DNA of 64,000 bases from Paenirhodobacter hankyongi (GTDB lineage Bacteria > Pseudomonadota > Alphaproteobacteria > Rhodobacterales > Rhodobacteraceae). The position numbers and the translations under genes are program-made. Of this stretch, positions 25,589 to 36,068 are shown in pieces. Location: the NCBI RefSeq assembly GCF_003664585.1, contig NZ_RCHI01000018.1, positions 1-64,000 of the forward strand, read 5' to 3'. The notes under the pieces are model-generated. The model was not told where the DNA came from, did no database searches, and saw nothing but the letters and a program-made list of their open reading frames with translations. Every line of letters begins with the position of its first letter. Position 1 is the stretch's first letter.

Positions 25589-25839
25589 GCCGGATCGGGC
25601 TGCAGAGTGGACGGGCGTGCGCACGGGCAAGATCGGCGGAAGGGCGGGCGGAAAAGAAAGGCGGGAAGGCAGGAGTGCAAGATAAAAGCGCCTGCCACGA
25701 ACGCCGTAAGCCGCTGGCGCGGCACGGCTTTTCCTGTGCATGCGGATCGGTCGCGGGCAGGTTGCCCGATTTTCCCCAAGGAATTCAACGCTTCGACATG
25801 CACAGCGCCATTGCGAGCTGGTTCGGAGCCCGCCCATGA
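25585..25839 (+). CDS. Doubtful 84-codon ORF coupled to its neighbours
   Basis: It overlaps the transglycosylase stop and the relaxase start, each by ATGA, which argues for a real gene. Its translation is basic and low-complexity at the N-terminus and matches nothing I know. The same DNA contains two inverted repeats (25668-25696 and 25754-25768) and could instead be the transfer origin zone. Confidence 0.35.
   Translation: MSRIGLQSGRACARARSAEGRAEKKGGKAGVQDKSACHERRKPLARHGFSCACGSVAGRLPDFPQGIQRFDMHSAIASWFGARP
25668..25768. repeat. Inverted repeats upstream of the relaxase (possible oriT zone)
   Basis: GGCAGG (25668-25673) pairs with CCTGCC (25691-25696) across an AT-rich 17-base spacer. CGGGCA (25754-25759) pairs with TGCCCG (25763-25768) and is followed by ATTTTCCCC. 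Inverted repeats beside a relaxase gene are typical of transfer origins. I could not identify a nick sequence with certainty. Confidence 0.35.
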
Positions 25840-27602
25840 GCGATCGTGAGCGGGAGTTTCGCATCCGCCCCGGCAAGCCGCGCGCTCGCTCAGCACCGCG
25901 GTCCAAGAGCTTCGTCAGCCAGGTGCTGCGGGCGGCTCAGAAATCGGGGCATGGCACGCCGTCGCGTTCATCATCGGCCCATAGCGCCTCGACCTTCGGG
26001 CGCGGGCATGGCCGCTTTGGGCGGGCGCGGCTTTTTGTGCCAACCCGCCGTGTTGTGGTGGCCGCGCGCATCGCCCGCCACAAGGGGCGCGCCTATCGGT
26101 CTGCCCCGCTCGCCAAACACCTCTCCTATCTGAAGCGCGAGGGTGTCAGCCGGGACGGGGAGGCGGGGGTGCCTTTCGATGCTGCGAGCGACAAGGCGGA
26201 TGATCTGGGCTTCGCGCGGCGCTGTGAAGAGGATCGCCATCATTTCCGTTTCATCGTCTCCCCGGAGGATGCTGCCGAGCTCGAGGATCTCAAGAGCTTC
26301 ACCCGCGATCTGGTCCGTCAGATGGAGGCGGATCTGGGCACAAGGCTCGATTGGGTCGCGGTCGATCATTGGAACACCGATAATCCCCATGTCCATCTGC
26401 TCCTGCGCGGGGTCGATGAGGCGGGAGCCGACCTGGTGATCTCGCGCGATTATATCAGCGCCGGTTTGCGCTCGCGGGCCGAGGACCTGGTCGCGCTGGA
26501 ACTGGGACCGAAGCCTGAGCACGAAATCCGCAACGCGCTTGAACGCGAGGTCACGGCAGAGCGCTGGACCCGGATCGATCGAGAAATCCGTTTCCGTGCG
26601 GATGATCTGGGGCAGATCGATCTGAGGCCAGCGGCGAAGGGCCCTGACGATCCGGAGTTGCGCCGGTTGATGGTCGGCCGACTGCAACACCTTCGGAAGA
26701 TGGGGCTCGCAGTCGAAGCCGCGCCCGGTGAGTGGAGCCTCGGTCTCGAAGCCGAGCGCACCCTGCGGGACCTCGGCACGCGCGGCGACATTATCAAGAC
26801 GATGCACCGGGCCTTCGCGTCCCGCGGGCAAGATCGCGGGTGCGACGCTTTCGTGGTGGAGCCGGGCGGGGCAGGGGCACCCGTTATCGGACGGCTGGTC
26901 GAGAAAGGGCTGCACAACGAACTCACCGGCGAGGCCTATGCGGTGATCGACGCGACGGACGGGCGGGCCTATCATGTGCGTTTCCGCGGCCTCGAGGCCT
27001 TCGATCATGCGCCGCCCGAGGGCGGTATTGTTGAGCTGCGCCGGTTTGGAGGCACGGACGATCCGCACCCGACGCTGGTGCTTGCCAACCGATCCGATCT
27101 CGATCTGCAAAGTCAGATCGCCGCGCCCGGGGCAACCTGGCTTGATCACCGGCTGGTCGAACGACAACGGACCCCGCTCGCCCTGGGCGGCTTCGGAGGT
27201 GAGGTGCGTGAGGCGCTGGAGGCCAGGGTCGATCACCTGGCCGCAAATGGCCTCGCGCAGCGTCAGGGGCAACGGGTCGTCCTGCAGCGCGATTTGCTCG
27301 CCACGCTCCGGCGCCGCGAGTTGGACGCCGTGGGCGAAAGGCTCAGCATCGAAACCGGTTTGCCCCGGCATGCGGCGAAGACGGGGGAACATGTTGCCGG
27401 AACCTATCGACGCCAGCTCACGCTCTCCTCGGGGCGCTACGCGATGATCGAGGGCATCGGCCCCGACGGCGGGCGCGGCTTCCAGCTCGTACCCTGGTCT
27501 CGGGAGATCGAACAGAAACTTGGCCAGCACATCTCGGGCGTTGCACGGTCGGGGGGCGGCGTGGATTGGACCCTGGGCCGTAAACGTGGGCTGGGGATAT
27601 GA
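25836..27602 (+). CDS. Relaxase with DUF3363 domain (VirD2/TraI-like)
   Basis: 588 residues. The N-terminal relaxase domain (about 60-200) carries the metal-binding triad H178, H185, H187 in DHWNTDNPHVHLLLRG. The nucleophile is likely the Tyr in AKHLSYLKREG (about 95). The DUF3363 region fills the rest, about 250-588. It nicks the transfer origin and stays attached to the 5' end of the exported strand. The basic, Ser/Arg-rich N-terminus (residues 1-50) is typical. The start at 25836 overlaps the upstream ORF by ATGA; an earlier in-frame GTG-type start is rejected. Confidence 0.92.
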   Translation: MSDREREFRIRPGKPRARSAPRSKSFVSQVLRAAQKSGHGTPSRSSSAHSASTFGRGHGRFGRARLFVPTRRVVVAARIARHKGRAYRSAPLAKHLSYLKREGVSRDGEAGVPFDAASDKADDLGFARRCEEDRHHFRFIVSPEDAAELEDLKSFTRDLVRQMEADLGTRLDWVAVDHWNTDNPHVHLLLRGVDEAGADLVISRDYISAGLRSRAEDLVALELGPKPEHEIRNALEREVTAERWTRIDREIRFRADDLGQIDLRPAAKGPDDPELRRLMVGRLQHLRKMGLAVEAAPGEWSLGLEAERTLRDLGTRGDIIKTMHRAFASRGQDRGCDAFVVEPGGAGAPVIGRLVEKGLHNELTGEAYAVIDATDGRAYHVRFRGLEAFDHAPPEGGIVELRRFGGTDDPHPTLVLANRSDLDLQSQIAAPGATWLDHRLVERQRTPLALGGFGGEVREALEARVDHLAANGLAQRQGQRVVLQRDLLATLRRRELDAVGERLSIETGLPRHAAKTGEHVAGTYRRQLTLSSGRYAMIEGIGPDGGRGFQLVPWSREIEQKLGQHISGVARSGGGVDWTLGRKRGLGI

Positions 27603-27693
27603 GGTCGTCAGGTCACCGTCTCGGAAACTTGCTTCGAGGTCGGCAAGACGACATCAAGGACAGGGACGGTGAGGCAAGGGGCGAGACATCGAC

Positions 27694-28302
27694 ATGGCTA
27701 AGGACTACGCGCTTCAGTTTCGGGTTTGGCTATGGGGGATAGAGCCCCAGATTTGGCGCCGGCTGTTGCTCTCGCCGGAGTTGAACTTCGCCGAGCTCCA
27801 TGAGGTGATCCAGGCCGCCTTCGGCTGGTAAGACAGCCATATGCACCAGTTCACCATCGGAGGGCTCACCGTCGGGGCACCTGAGATCAATGATGACGAC
27901 ATCGCCGGTCGCCGGACACTCGAGGCGGCCGAGGTGAAGCTTCGGGACCTCGATTTTCGTCGGATCGCGTCACCGTACCTGCTTTATGAGTATGATTTCG
28001 GGGATGCCTGGGTTCATCAACTCGATCTGGAAACGCGTGTTCAGTTTGATCGGCCAGAGATGAAGGCGGCCGTGTTGGGTGGCGAACGCGCGGGGCCGCC
28101 CGAGGATTGTGGCGGGCGCCATTCCTACGGCGATTTCGTGCTGTCCCTGAAAGACCCGCATCATTCGGAGCATCGACAAAATCGAGCCTGGGTCGGAAAG
28201 GCCTTTGACCCGGAAAAGTTCGATCTGGGCAAAACGCAGAAAGCGGTGGACCGGGCACTTGCCAAATGCCGTGGCGATTACCTTTTCCGGCAACGGTCCT
28301 GA
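27694..28302 (+). pseudogene. pRiA4b ORF-3-like gene with in-frame stop
   Basis: The start reads FRVWLWGIEPQIWRRLLL and LHEVIQAAFGW, the N-terminus of the pRiA4b ORF-3 family (IS1096 passenger-like). A TAA at 27829-27831 replaces a residue just before DSHMHQF, and the same frame then continues to 28302 with the rest of the domain (YEYDFGDAWVHQL, ERAGPPEDCGGRH). The family's function is unknown. The stop is a single-base change from a sense codon. Restart at ATG 27841 could give a truncated product. The gene is a cargo insert between relaxase and traG. Confidence 0.8.
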
Positions 28303-28407
28303 CACTGGAAGCATCGAGCCTCCTTTACGCACGCCACGCTAGCCGGGTCTGCCGGGGATGATTGCTGCCACTTGATCCGACGTTTCAGGGGCCGAACATG
28401 TCGCGGC

Positions 28408-30396
28408 ATGACAGCCACGAAAATCCTCTGGGGCCAGATCCTCGCCGTTTTCCTGATCGTGCTCGCCACCACCTGGGGCGGAACACAGTGGGTTGCCTGG
28501 CGTCTGGGGTTTCAAGCACAGCTGGGGGCGCCATGGTTCGAGCTTCTCGGCATGCCAGTTTATCCCCCGCCAGCCCTCTTCTGGTGGTGGTATTTCTACG
28601 ATGCCTATGCCCGCTCGATCTTCTGGGAAGGTGGGGCCATCGCGGCCTCCGGCGGTTTCATCTCCATCGCCGTGGCGATCTCGCTCTCGGTGATCCGGGC
28701 GCGTGAGGCGGCGGATGTCGACACCTACGGCTCAGCCCGCTGGGCCGAACGAAAGGAGGTCGAAGATCTGGGGTTGCTCGGGCCCGATGGTGTGGTTCTC
28801 GGCAAGCTCGATCAGGATTACCTACGCCATGACGGGCCGGAGCATGTGTTGTGCTTTGCACCCACGCGGTCTGGCAAGGGCGTTGGGCTGGTCGTCCCTT
28901 CGCTGCTGACATGGCCGGGATCCGCGATCGTCCATGACATCAAGGGCGAGAACTGGGAGCTGACCGCGGGATTTCGCGCCAGGCATGGCCGCGTCCTGCG
29001 GTTCGATCCGACAAGCATGGCCTCCGCGGCCTATAACCCGCTGCTCGAGGTGCGGCGCGGCGAGTGGGAGGTGCGCGACGTTCAGAACGTGGCGGATGTT
29101 CTGGTCGATCCGGAAGGCTCGCTCGAAAAGCGCAACCACTGGGAAAAGACCTCGCATTCGCTGCTCGTGGGCGCGATCCTGCATGTGCTCTATGCCGAGG
29201 CGGACAAGACCTTGGCGGGTGTCGCGGCCTTCCTCTCCGATCCGCGCCGTCCGATCGAAGCCACGCTGCAGGCGATGATGACCACCCGCCATCTGGGAGA
29301 GGTGGGTCCGCACCCGGTCATCGCCTCGACTGCCCGGGAATTGCTCAACAAGTCCGACAACGAACGCTCCGGCGTGCTTTCGACGGCCATGTCCTTCCTC
29401 GGCCTCTATCGCGATCCGGTCGTCGCCCATGTCACGCGGCGCTGTGACTGGCGCATCTCCGAGCTGATCACCGATCCGCGGCCCGCCACGCTCTATCTCG
29501 TGGTGCCGCCCTCCGACATCTCGCGCACGAAGCCGCTGATCCGGCTGGTGCTGAACCAGATCGGTCGCCGCCTGACGGAGGATCTGCACGCCAAGGACCG
29601 CAAGCACCGGGTGCTGATGCTGCTCGACGAATTCCCGGCGCTCGGGCGGCTCGATTTTTTTGAGAGCGCCTTGGCCTTCATGGCGGGCTACGGGATCAAG
29701 AGCTTCCTGATCGCCCAGTCGCTCAACCAGATCGAAAAGGCCTATGGCCCTAACAACGCGATCCTCGACAATTGCCACGTTCGGGTGAGCTTCGCCACCA
29801 ATGACGAACGCACGGCCAAGCGGGTCTCAGACGCGCTCGGCACGGCGACCGAGATGAAGGCGATGCGCAACTATGCCGGGCACCGGCTGGCACCTTGGCT
29901 CGGCCATCTGATGGTCTCCCGATCAGAAACCGCGCGCCAGCTTCTGACGCCGGGCGAGATCATGCAACTGCCTTCAGATGACGAGATCGTCATGGTCGCT
30001 GGATCCTCGCCGATCCGGGCGAAGAAGGCGCGATACTATCTCGACCGGCGGTTCCTCGAACGCGTCTTGCCGCCGCCCGAAGCGGGCCCAGTGGCGATGC
30101 TGACAAAGCCGGATGGCTGGTCCGATCTGCCCTTGCCTGTGACCGAGACCAAGCCTCAGGCGCAAGCGGGCTCGAGCGATGATGACGAGGCCAACGCCGG
30201 GCTACGGCGCGAACCGGATCTGCCCGAACATGTCGAGATTGTTCACCAGAGTGATCCGGCCCCCGCGAAGGAATTCGAGATGATGCTGGACGACGGGCCG
30301 GAAGACGCGGCTCGTCAGCGCCAGGTGCTCCGGCGCCAGATGGGGCAGGTGGCGCGCCAGGCGACGCTCGATCATGACGATGGCATCGCGCTGTGA
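28408..30396 (+). CDS. traG: TraG/VirD4 coupling protein
   Basis: 662 residues. Membrane segments lie at about 7-27 and 70-95, then a cytoplasmic ATPase with Walker A PTRSGKG at 152-158 and Walker B LMLLDEFPALG (D407). The ring-forming motor hands the relaxase-DNA complex to the type IV channel. The C-terminus (about 560-662) is acidic and disordered-looking. The start at 28408 (MTATKILW) is chosen; an upstream in-frame start would add a basic, unlikely leader. It is 9 bases from the CopG gene. Confidence 0.93.
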   Translation: MTATKILWGQILAVFLIVLATTWGGTQWVAWRLGFQAQLGAPWFELLGMPVYPPPALFWWWYFYDAYARSIFWEGGAIAASGGFISIAVAISLSVIRAREAADVDTYGSARWAERKEVEDLGLLGPDGVVLGKLDQDYLRHDGPEHVLCFAPTRSGKGVGLVVPSLLTWPGSAIVHDIKGENWELTAGFRARHGRVLRFDPTSMASAAYNPLLEVRRGEWEVRDVQNVADVLVDPEGSLEKRNHWEKTSHSLLVGAILHVLYAEADKTLAGVAAFLSDPRRPIEATLQAMMTTRHLGEVGPHPVIASTARELLNKSDNERSGVLSTAMSFLGLYRDPVVAHVTRRCDWRISELITDPRPATLYLVVPPSDISRTKPLIRLVLNQIGRRLTEDLHAKDRKHRVLMLLDEFPALGRLDFFESALAFMAGYGIKSFLIAQSLNQIEKAYGPNNAILDNCHVRVSFATNDERTAKRVSDALGTATEMKAMRNYAGHRLAPWLGHLMVSRSETARQLLTPGEIMQLPSDDEIVMVAGSSPIRAKKARYYLDRRFLERVLPPPEAGPVAMLTKPDGWSDLPLPVTETKPQAQAGSSDDDEANAGLRREPDLPEHVEIVHQSDPAPAKEFEMMLDDGPEDAARQRQVLRRQMGQVARQATLDHDDGIAL

Positions 30397-30405
30397 GGGC
30401 CGGGG

Positions 30406-30804
30406 ATGCGTAGCCGCCTGAATGTTTCACTGCCCGTGGAGATGATCGGGCGCATCAACGATCTGGCCGATCGCAAGCGGATCACACGCTCCGCCGTCGT
30501 GGAGGCTTCGGTCGAAAGCTTCCTGTCGCCCGATCACGTCGATCTCCAGGAAGCGGCGATGACCCGCCGGCTCGACCGGCTGTCCCGTCAGCTCGCGCGG
30601 CTGGAACGCGATCAGCATATCACCTCAGAAACCCTGGCGCTCTTCGTGCGCTTCTGGCTCACCGTCACACCGCCGATCCCGACCGAAGACCAGGCCACCG
30701 CGCAGGCCAAGGGGCGTGAGCGTTTCGAGGGCTTCGTCGAGACGCTTGGGCGGCGAGTGCAGAAGGGGAGCAGGTTTTTCGATGAAGGCTCGCCAGAAGC
30801 CTAG
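30406..30804 (+). CDS. CopG/ribbon-helix-helix protein
   Basis: 132 residues. The N-terminal RHH motif is RLNVSLPVEMIGRINDLADR followed by ITRSAVVEASVESFL. The C-terminal half is helical. It sits between traG and trbB on ICEs of this family and probably regulates the trb operon or acts at the transfer origin. Here the next gene is the defence operon instead of trbB. Confidence 0.88.
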   Translation: MRSRLNVSLPVEMIGRINDLADRKRITRSAVVEASVESFLSPDHVDLQEAAMTRRLDRLSRQLARLERDQHITSETLALFVRFWLTVTPPIPTEDQATAQAKGRERFEGFVETLGRRVQKGSRFFDEGSPEA

Positions 30805-30910
30805 GCGACAACTCCAGGTGGAGTGGTTGGCCTGATTGGAACACGCGAGTTGCCGAACTGTAGCGCTTCAAGATATCCCTGTTATAGCAAGACTATTTCG
30901 GGGAGGTTTT

Positions 30911-33900
30911 ATGAAAGCGTTCGAGTTCGATTCTGAAATCGTCGAGACCTACTCCCGATTTTCCCGTTCTTTCAGCACCATTCGTGCTGATGATCTGCGT
31001 GAGCAAGTTGAAGCGGAATATTCCGCGGGGCGTTTTTGGCCTGAGAGTCTGCTCTCTCTGAACCCGCGTTATTTGAAGGGGCCGACAGTTGATGAGCTCG
31101 TCTCGTCGAGTGATCTCGACGAGGCGACAGGGCAGATTTTTCGCTTTGATGGAGACCCGATCCGCTTTCATCGCCATCAGGCACAGGCGATTTCCAAGGC
31201 GCGCATGGGGCAGAGCTTCGTGGTGACCACCGGTACCGGGTCCGGGAAATCATTATGTTTCTTTGTGCCGATCGTCGACGCCGTTGTGCGCGCCCTGAAA
31301 GCTGGCAAGGCGCATTCAACCCGGGCGATCATCGTTTATCCGATGAACGCGCTTGCAAACAGCCAGATCAAAGAAATTGAGAAATTCATCGCGCAATCGG
31401 GGCTGCCGGAGCATCTGCGCCCGGTGGTGCGGCGCTATACCGGGCAGGAGAGCCATGAGGAACGCCAACGCATAGCCGACAACCCGCCAGATATCCTGCT
31501 CACCAACTTTATGATGGCCGAACTTCTTTTGACCAGACAGGACGAGCTCGACACCAAGGTCATTTCGAACGCCTCGGGACTGGAGTTCATTGTGCTCGAT
31601 GAGCTGCACACCTATCGGGGCCGGCAAGGGGCCGATGTGGCAATTCTGGTGCGCCGGTTGCGAAACCGCTGTGCGCCGACTGCTGCACCGATCTGCATCG
31701 GTACCTCGGCAACGATGGTCAGCGAGGGATCTGAGGCAAGCAAGGCTGAGGCGGTGGCCGTAGTGGCGACACGGCTCTTCGGGGCGCAGATCGGACCTGA
31801 TGCTGTGATCGACGAGTCGTTGGAATGTGCAACTGACGACACGCTAACGCTCGACAGCGTGCGCCCGCATCTCGCTCAGGTGTTGACGGCACCGTTGCCG
31901 GAGGTTCTCACCGACGAGGTGCTGAGGACCCATCCGCTTGCAATCTGGGCGGAGCGCGAGTTGGGGTTAGATGACGCGCAAGGCCTGACCCGCAAGCCGC
32001 CAACACCCTTTGGTGAGGCGGTCGAACGGCTTTCGTTGGCAAGCGGTGTTGAGTCCGAGGTCTGCCGTGAGGCATTCACGCAGTTTCTGACCCGCGTGAG
32101 CCTGCCCGAGATAGAGCGCGGAGGCCGCGGGGCAGGCGCATTCCTTGCGTTCAAACTGCATCGGTTCATTTCTGGTGCAGGCGAAATCTACACTACTTTG
32201 ACTGCCCGCCCGCGCCGCGTTCTGTTCGAGGGGCAGCTCGAAGACCCAGAGGCGCCAGGCAACCGGCTGTATCCCACGCGATTTTGCCGAAACTGTGGGC
32301 AGGAAATGCATGTGGTCACGAAGGCCGAAGATGCTGAGGGCGGGCTTTTTCTGCCTCGGAACATCGACGATTTGCCGATCGAGAGCGACGAGGGCGAGAT
32401 CGGCGGTTACCTGACCCCGGTCGGGGGGGGGGACCCGGATTACATCTTCACTGGGGATATCGAGACCTACCCGGAAGACTGGCGCGAGGAAAAGAACGGC
32501 GTTGAGAGACTGCGCTCGAACTATCGCAAACGCGTGCCAGAGCGCTTCTCGCTGGCCGCGAACGGGCGCATGAGTGCCGAGGGTGTAGAGTTCTGGTTTA
32601 TGCCAGGCAAGTTCGGATTTTGTCCCTGTTGTCAGTTTGAACCGCAGCCGCGCATGCGGGAGCGCGGCAAGCTTCCGGGGCTTTCCGGCGAAGGGCGCAG
32701 TTCGGCCACCACGCTTCTGGTGTCTAGCGCGCTCGAATGGATGAACCGGGAGGGAAGCGGCGTTCCACCGGAGAAGCGCAAGCTGTTGGGCTTCACCGAT
32801 AACCGGCAGGACGCGGCACTGCAGGCCGGGCATTTCAATGATTTCCTTTTTGTTGGGCTGCTGCGCGGAGCAATCTTACGCGCGGTTCTCGATACATCGA
32901 ATGCCGGTTTGAGCGACGACGAATTCGGACTGAACACAGTGCGGGCACTTGGCTTCACCGCCGACAACAAGAACGCGCGGGTTCACTGGATGCTTGAGCC
33001 AGAATCCGGGGCCGTGACGCGAGAAGATGCGCAGCGCGCCCTCGCCAAGGTACTGGAGCATCGAGTCTGGACAGACTTGCGGCGTGGTTGGCGTTATACC
33101 AACCCTAACCTGTTCGAACTCGGACTGGTCGAGGTTGAGTTCCGAGGCCTTGATGAGGTGGTACAAGATACCTCAGCGCTCAACTCGATTCTGCCCGCAC
33201 TTGCTGAAAAAGACCGCATCGAACGGCACGCACTTTTGCATGAGATCTTGCGTTTCTTCCTCGAAGGGCTTGCGGTGCAGACCGAAGCTCTCGATCGTAC
33301 GGAACTCGACAGTGTGAGTTTGAAATCACGCAACTTTCTTCGCGCGCCTTGGGCCATCGATTCCAAGGAACAGCTGCGCGGGCGGTCCACCCTGCTTTTG
33401 CAGGCTCCGAGTAAGAAGGTGACGTCGTTGCGGGAAGAGCAGGTGTTCCTGCGCGCCGGCCCGACCTCGCGCCTTGGACGTCAGATCAACCGTATCTCGA
33501 AACTTGGGGTGAAGCTGAAGCGCGACGACTACCTGACGGTAATGGCTGGAATTATGAGCCTTTTCGAACGAGAAGGGTTGATCGTTCCCGTTGATCTCGA
33601 GCTCGATCTGCGCGGTTGGCGCCTTTCGCCTTCGGCGGTACGGATCATTCCGGGGCCGACGGTGCTTGGCGATCAACCCAAAGGCAACCGATATTTCGTC
33701 GAGCTCTACAGTTCGATCGCCGATGATCTAAAGCAAGGGTACAGTAGCTATTGGGGGCTCGAAGGGCGAGAGCACACGGCACAGGTCACACAAAAGCAGC
33801 GCGAATGGCGCGAATGGCGTTTCCGCTACGAGGCCGACGATCGCAACTTGTTGGCGCAAAATAGTGCCGAGTTGAAGGCGGCAGGTGAAAGCAACCAGTT

Positions 33901-36064
33901 CCTGCCCGCGCTTTTCTGCTCGCCGACGATGGAACTGGGCGTTGATATTTCGGCGCTGAACGCAGTCTATCTACGCAACGTACCACCTACGCCCGCCAAT
34001 TACGCGCAACGCGCGGGGCGTGCTGGCCGTTCAGGTCAAGCTGCAGTGATCGTCACTTATTGTGCCGCGCAATCGCCGCACGACCAGTACTTTTTCGAAC
34101 GCCGCAACGACATGGTGGCTGGGCAAGTGCGCCCGCCTGCGCTCGACATCACGAATGAAGAGCTGGTTCGCTCGCATCTGCATGCGGTCTGGCTGGCCGA
34201 GGCAAAGCTGAGACTGTCGCCTGATATACCGGAAATCCTTGATCTGACGGCCGAGGGTTACCCGCTAAGGCCCGAGCTGCGCGAAGTGATCGAGCGGCCG
34301 TCTCTGCGTACGACCTCGCATGCGCCGATGAAGCTGGTGCTCGAGCAGATCATCGCCTCCGAAGGGGGTGTTCCCGGCTGGCTGGGCGAGCTGGATGTCT
34401 TTGTCGAAAATATCGCAGAAAAGGCCCCTGAGCGCTTCGATGAGGCGTTTGCACGCTGGCGCGAGCTTTACCACTCTGCGCGCAGTCAGCTCGCGGAAGC
34501 GAACAAGCGGTCGATGACGGCGGGTCTGCCCAAGGACGAGCGGCAAAAAATCAAGGCCGCGCAGATCCAAGCGACCGACCAGATCGCCATCCTCGAACAG
34601 GGTAAGGCGAGCAATGGTTCAGATTTCTATTCCTACCGTTACCTTGCCACGGAAGGTTTCTTGCCTGGCTACAACTTCCCGCGGTTGCCGCTCTATGCTT
34701 TCGTGCCTGGTGAGGGAAAGACGGGTTCCTTCCTGCAACGTGCGCGCTTTCTCGCAATTTCCGAGTTTGGGCCGCGTAGCCTAATCTATCACGAGGGGCG
34801 AGCTTATCGCGTGGTGAAAGCGAAGCTTCCCCCGGAAGCACGCTCCGGCGACGGCTCCGACTTGGCGACGAAAGATATCTACATCTGCGAGAACTGCGGG
34901 GCCTCCCATGAAGGCGAGGTTGAGCGCTGTCATGCTTGCGATTCCTCGATGGCCGGTGCACTGCCGGTTCAACGCACTTTACGCATCGACAATGTCGAAG
35001 CCGCCCCGACCGAGCGCATTACCGCAAATGACGAAGAGCGGGTGCGGCAGGGGTTCGATATCCAGACTGTTTTCGCATGGCCGCGCCAAGTGACGGAGGC
35101 GGAACTCTGCTCCGGTGAGGAGGTGCTCTTGGCACTGCAATATGCGAATGGCGCCGAAATCAGCCGCATCAACAAGGGACTGAAGCGGCGTAAGGAGCAA
35201 ACCCTGCTCGGCTTCAACATCGATCCGCGTTCGGGCTATTGGGCGAAGGCTGAGGATGAAGATGACGATGCAGACACCGCGCCTGATGTCGTGCGCCCAG
35301 TCAGAATCGTGCCGATTGTAAGAGACCGCAAGAATGCACTTCTTCTACGCTTCAAAGAGCCGGAAGCTCTGGCGCCCAAAACCATCGTCACGGTGCAGCA
35401 TGCACTGTTGCGCGGTATCGAACTCAAGTATCAGCTCGAAGAAGGCGAAGTCTTGGGGGAACCACTGCCCGCGCGCAACAATCGCCGGACAGTGCTAGTC
35501 TACGAGGCGACAGAAGGTGGGGCCGGAGTGCTCAGTCGCCTTATCGACGATCCCAAGGCGCTCGCTCGAGTGGCACGCGCAGCGCTCGAGCTGATGCATT
35601 TCGACGGGGTTGATGCGGCCATCGCATCTGGCGATCCGAACTTGCTTGTCGACAAGCCCGATGCCACCTGCGTGCGCGGCTGCTATCGTTGCCTACTGTC
35701 CTATTTCAACCAGCCCGACCACGAGTGGATTGACCGCACCAGCCATGGGGCTAATCAACTGCTGATCGACCTCGCGCGCGGAGAGGTGCGTCTGAGGACA
35801 TCCACGCTACAAAAAGTCGTGCAAGGAAGCTGGGAGACGGTATTCAAGGAGGCGGGGCTGCCTGCCCCAGCAGGTGAACCTGCCACGTTCGGCGGGCAGG
35901 AGTTCCCCTTCGTCTGGCGAGCCAACCGGGTGGCGGCTGTTGTTGGGGTAGTGAGGCCAGAGGCTATCGCATATGGCGACGATCGAGGCTGGACTCTCTT
36001 CGAACTCCCGGAGCAACCCGATCAAGAACTGCCGTCCGGCATTGTTGCTGCGCTAAAGGACTGA
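30911..36064 (+). CDS. Large DEAD/DEAH helicase with C-terminal DUF1998 (defence operon gene 1)
   Basis: 1717 residues. Superfamily 2 core: Walker A TGTGSGKS at 107-114, DELH at 230-233, GTSAT, then the second half with [10 protein letters not shown] and [10 protein letters not shown] at about 1035. Zinc-binding cysteines occur as C459/C462 with C571/C574 (possibly one site) and C1326/C1329/C1340/C1343. DUF1998 at the C-terminus carries C1587, C1591 and C1594 (CVRGCYRC). The arrangement is that of MrfA-type helicases and of helicases in DISARM and Druantia systems. It probably translocates on DNA to inspect or unwind it. GGGGAGG precedes the ATG at 30911; the earlier in-frame ATG at 30836 has none. 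A G10 run lies at 32423-32432. The SNF2 gene starts 4 bases after the stop. Confidence 0.88.
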   Translation: MKAFEFDSEIVETYSRFSRSFSTIRADDLREQVEAEYSAGRFWPESLLSLNPRYLKGPTVDELVSSSDLDEATGQIFRFDGDPIRFHRHQAQAISKARMGQSFVVTTGTGSGKSLCFFVPIVDAVVRALKAGKAHSTRAIIVYPMNALANSQIKEIEKFIAQSGLPEHLRPVVRRYTGQESHEERQRIADNPPDILLTNFMMAELLLTRQDELDTKVISNASGLEFIVLDELHTYRGRQGADVAILVRRLRNRCAPTAAPICIGTSATMVSEGSEASKAEAVAVVATRLFGAQIGPDAVIDESLECATDDTLTLDSVRPHLAQVLTAPLPEVLTDEVLRTHPLAIWAERELGLDDAQGLTRKPPTPFGEAVERLSLASGVESEVCREAFTQFLTRVSLPEIERGGRGAGAFLAFKLHRFISGAGEIYTTLTARPRRVLFEGQLEDPEAPGNRLYPTRFCRNCGQEMHVVTKAEDAEGGLFLPRNIDDLPIESDEGEIGGYLTPVGGGDPDYIFTGDIETYPEDWREEKNGVERLRSNYRKRVPERFSLAANGRMSAEGVEFWFMPGKFGFCPCCQFEPQPRMRERGKLPGLSGEGRSSATTLLVSSALEWMNREGSGVPPEKRKLLGFTDNRQDAALQAGHFNDFLFVGLLRGAILRAVLDTSNAGLSDDEFGLNTVRALGFTADNKNARVHWMLEPESGAVTREDAQRALAKVLEHRVWTDLRRGWRYTNPNLFELGLVEVEFRGLDEVVQDTSALNSILPALAEKDRIERHALLHEILRFFLEGLAVQTEALDRTELDSVSLKSRNFLRAPWAIDSKEQLRGRSTLLLQAPSKKVTSLREEQVFLRAGPTSRLGRQINRISKLGVKLKRDDYLTVMAGIMSLFEREGLIVPVDLELDLRGWRLSPSAVRIIPGPTVLGDQPKGNRYFVELYSSIADDLKQGYSSYWGLEGREHTAQVTQKQREWREWRFRYEADDRNLLAQNSAELKAAGESNQFLPALFCSPTMELGVDISALNAVYLRNVPPTPANYAQRAGRAGRSGQAAVIVTYCAAQSPHDQYFFERRNDMVAGQVRPPALDITNEELVRSHLHAVWLAEAKLRLSPDIPEILDLTAEGYPLRPELREVIERPSLRTTSHAPMKLVLEQIIASEGGVPGWLGELDVFVENIAEKAPERFDEAFARWRELYHSARSQLAEANKRSMTAGLPKDERQKIKAAQIQATDQIAILEQGKASNGSDFYSYRYLATEGFLPGYNFPRLPLYAFVPGEGKTGSFLQRARFLAISEFGPRSLIYHEGRAYRVVKAKLPPEARSGDGSDLATKDIYICENCGASHEGEVERCHACDSSMAGALPVQRTLRIDNVEAAPTERITANDEERVRQGFDIQTVFAWPRQVTEAELCSGEEVLLALQYANGAEISRINKGLKRRKEQTLLGFNIDPRSGYWAKAEDEDDDADTAPDVVRPVRIVPIVRDRKNALLLRFKEPEALAPKTIVTVQHALLRGIELKYQLEEGEVLGEPLPARNNRRTVLVYEATEGGAGVLSRLIDDPKALARVARAALELMHFDGVDAAIASGDPNLLVDKPDATCVRGCYRCLLSYFNQPDHEWIDRTSHGANQLLIDLARGEVRLRTSTLQKVVQGSWETVFKEAGLPAPAGEPATFGGQEFPFVWRANRVAAVVGVVRPEAIAYGDDRGWTLFELPEQPDQELPSGIVAALKD

Positions 36065-36068
36065 TCCC

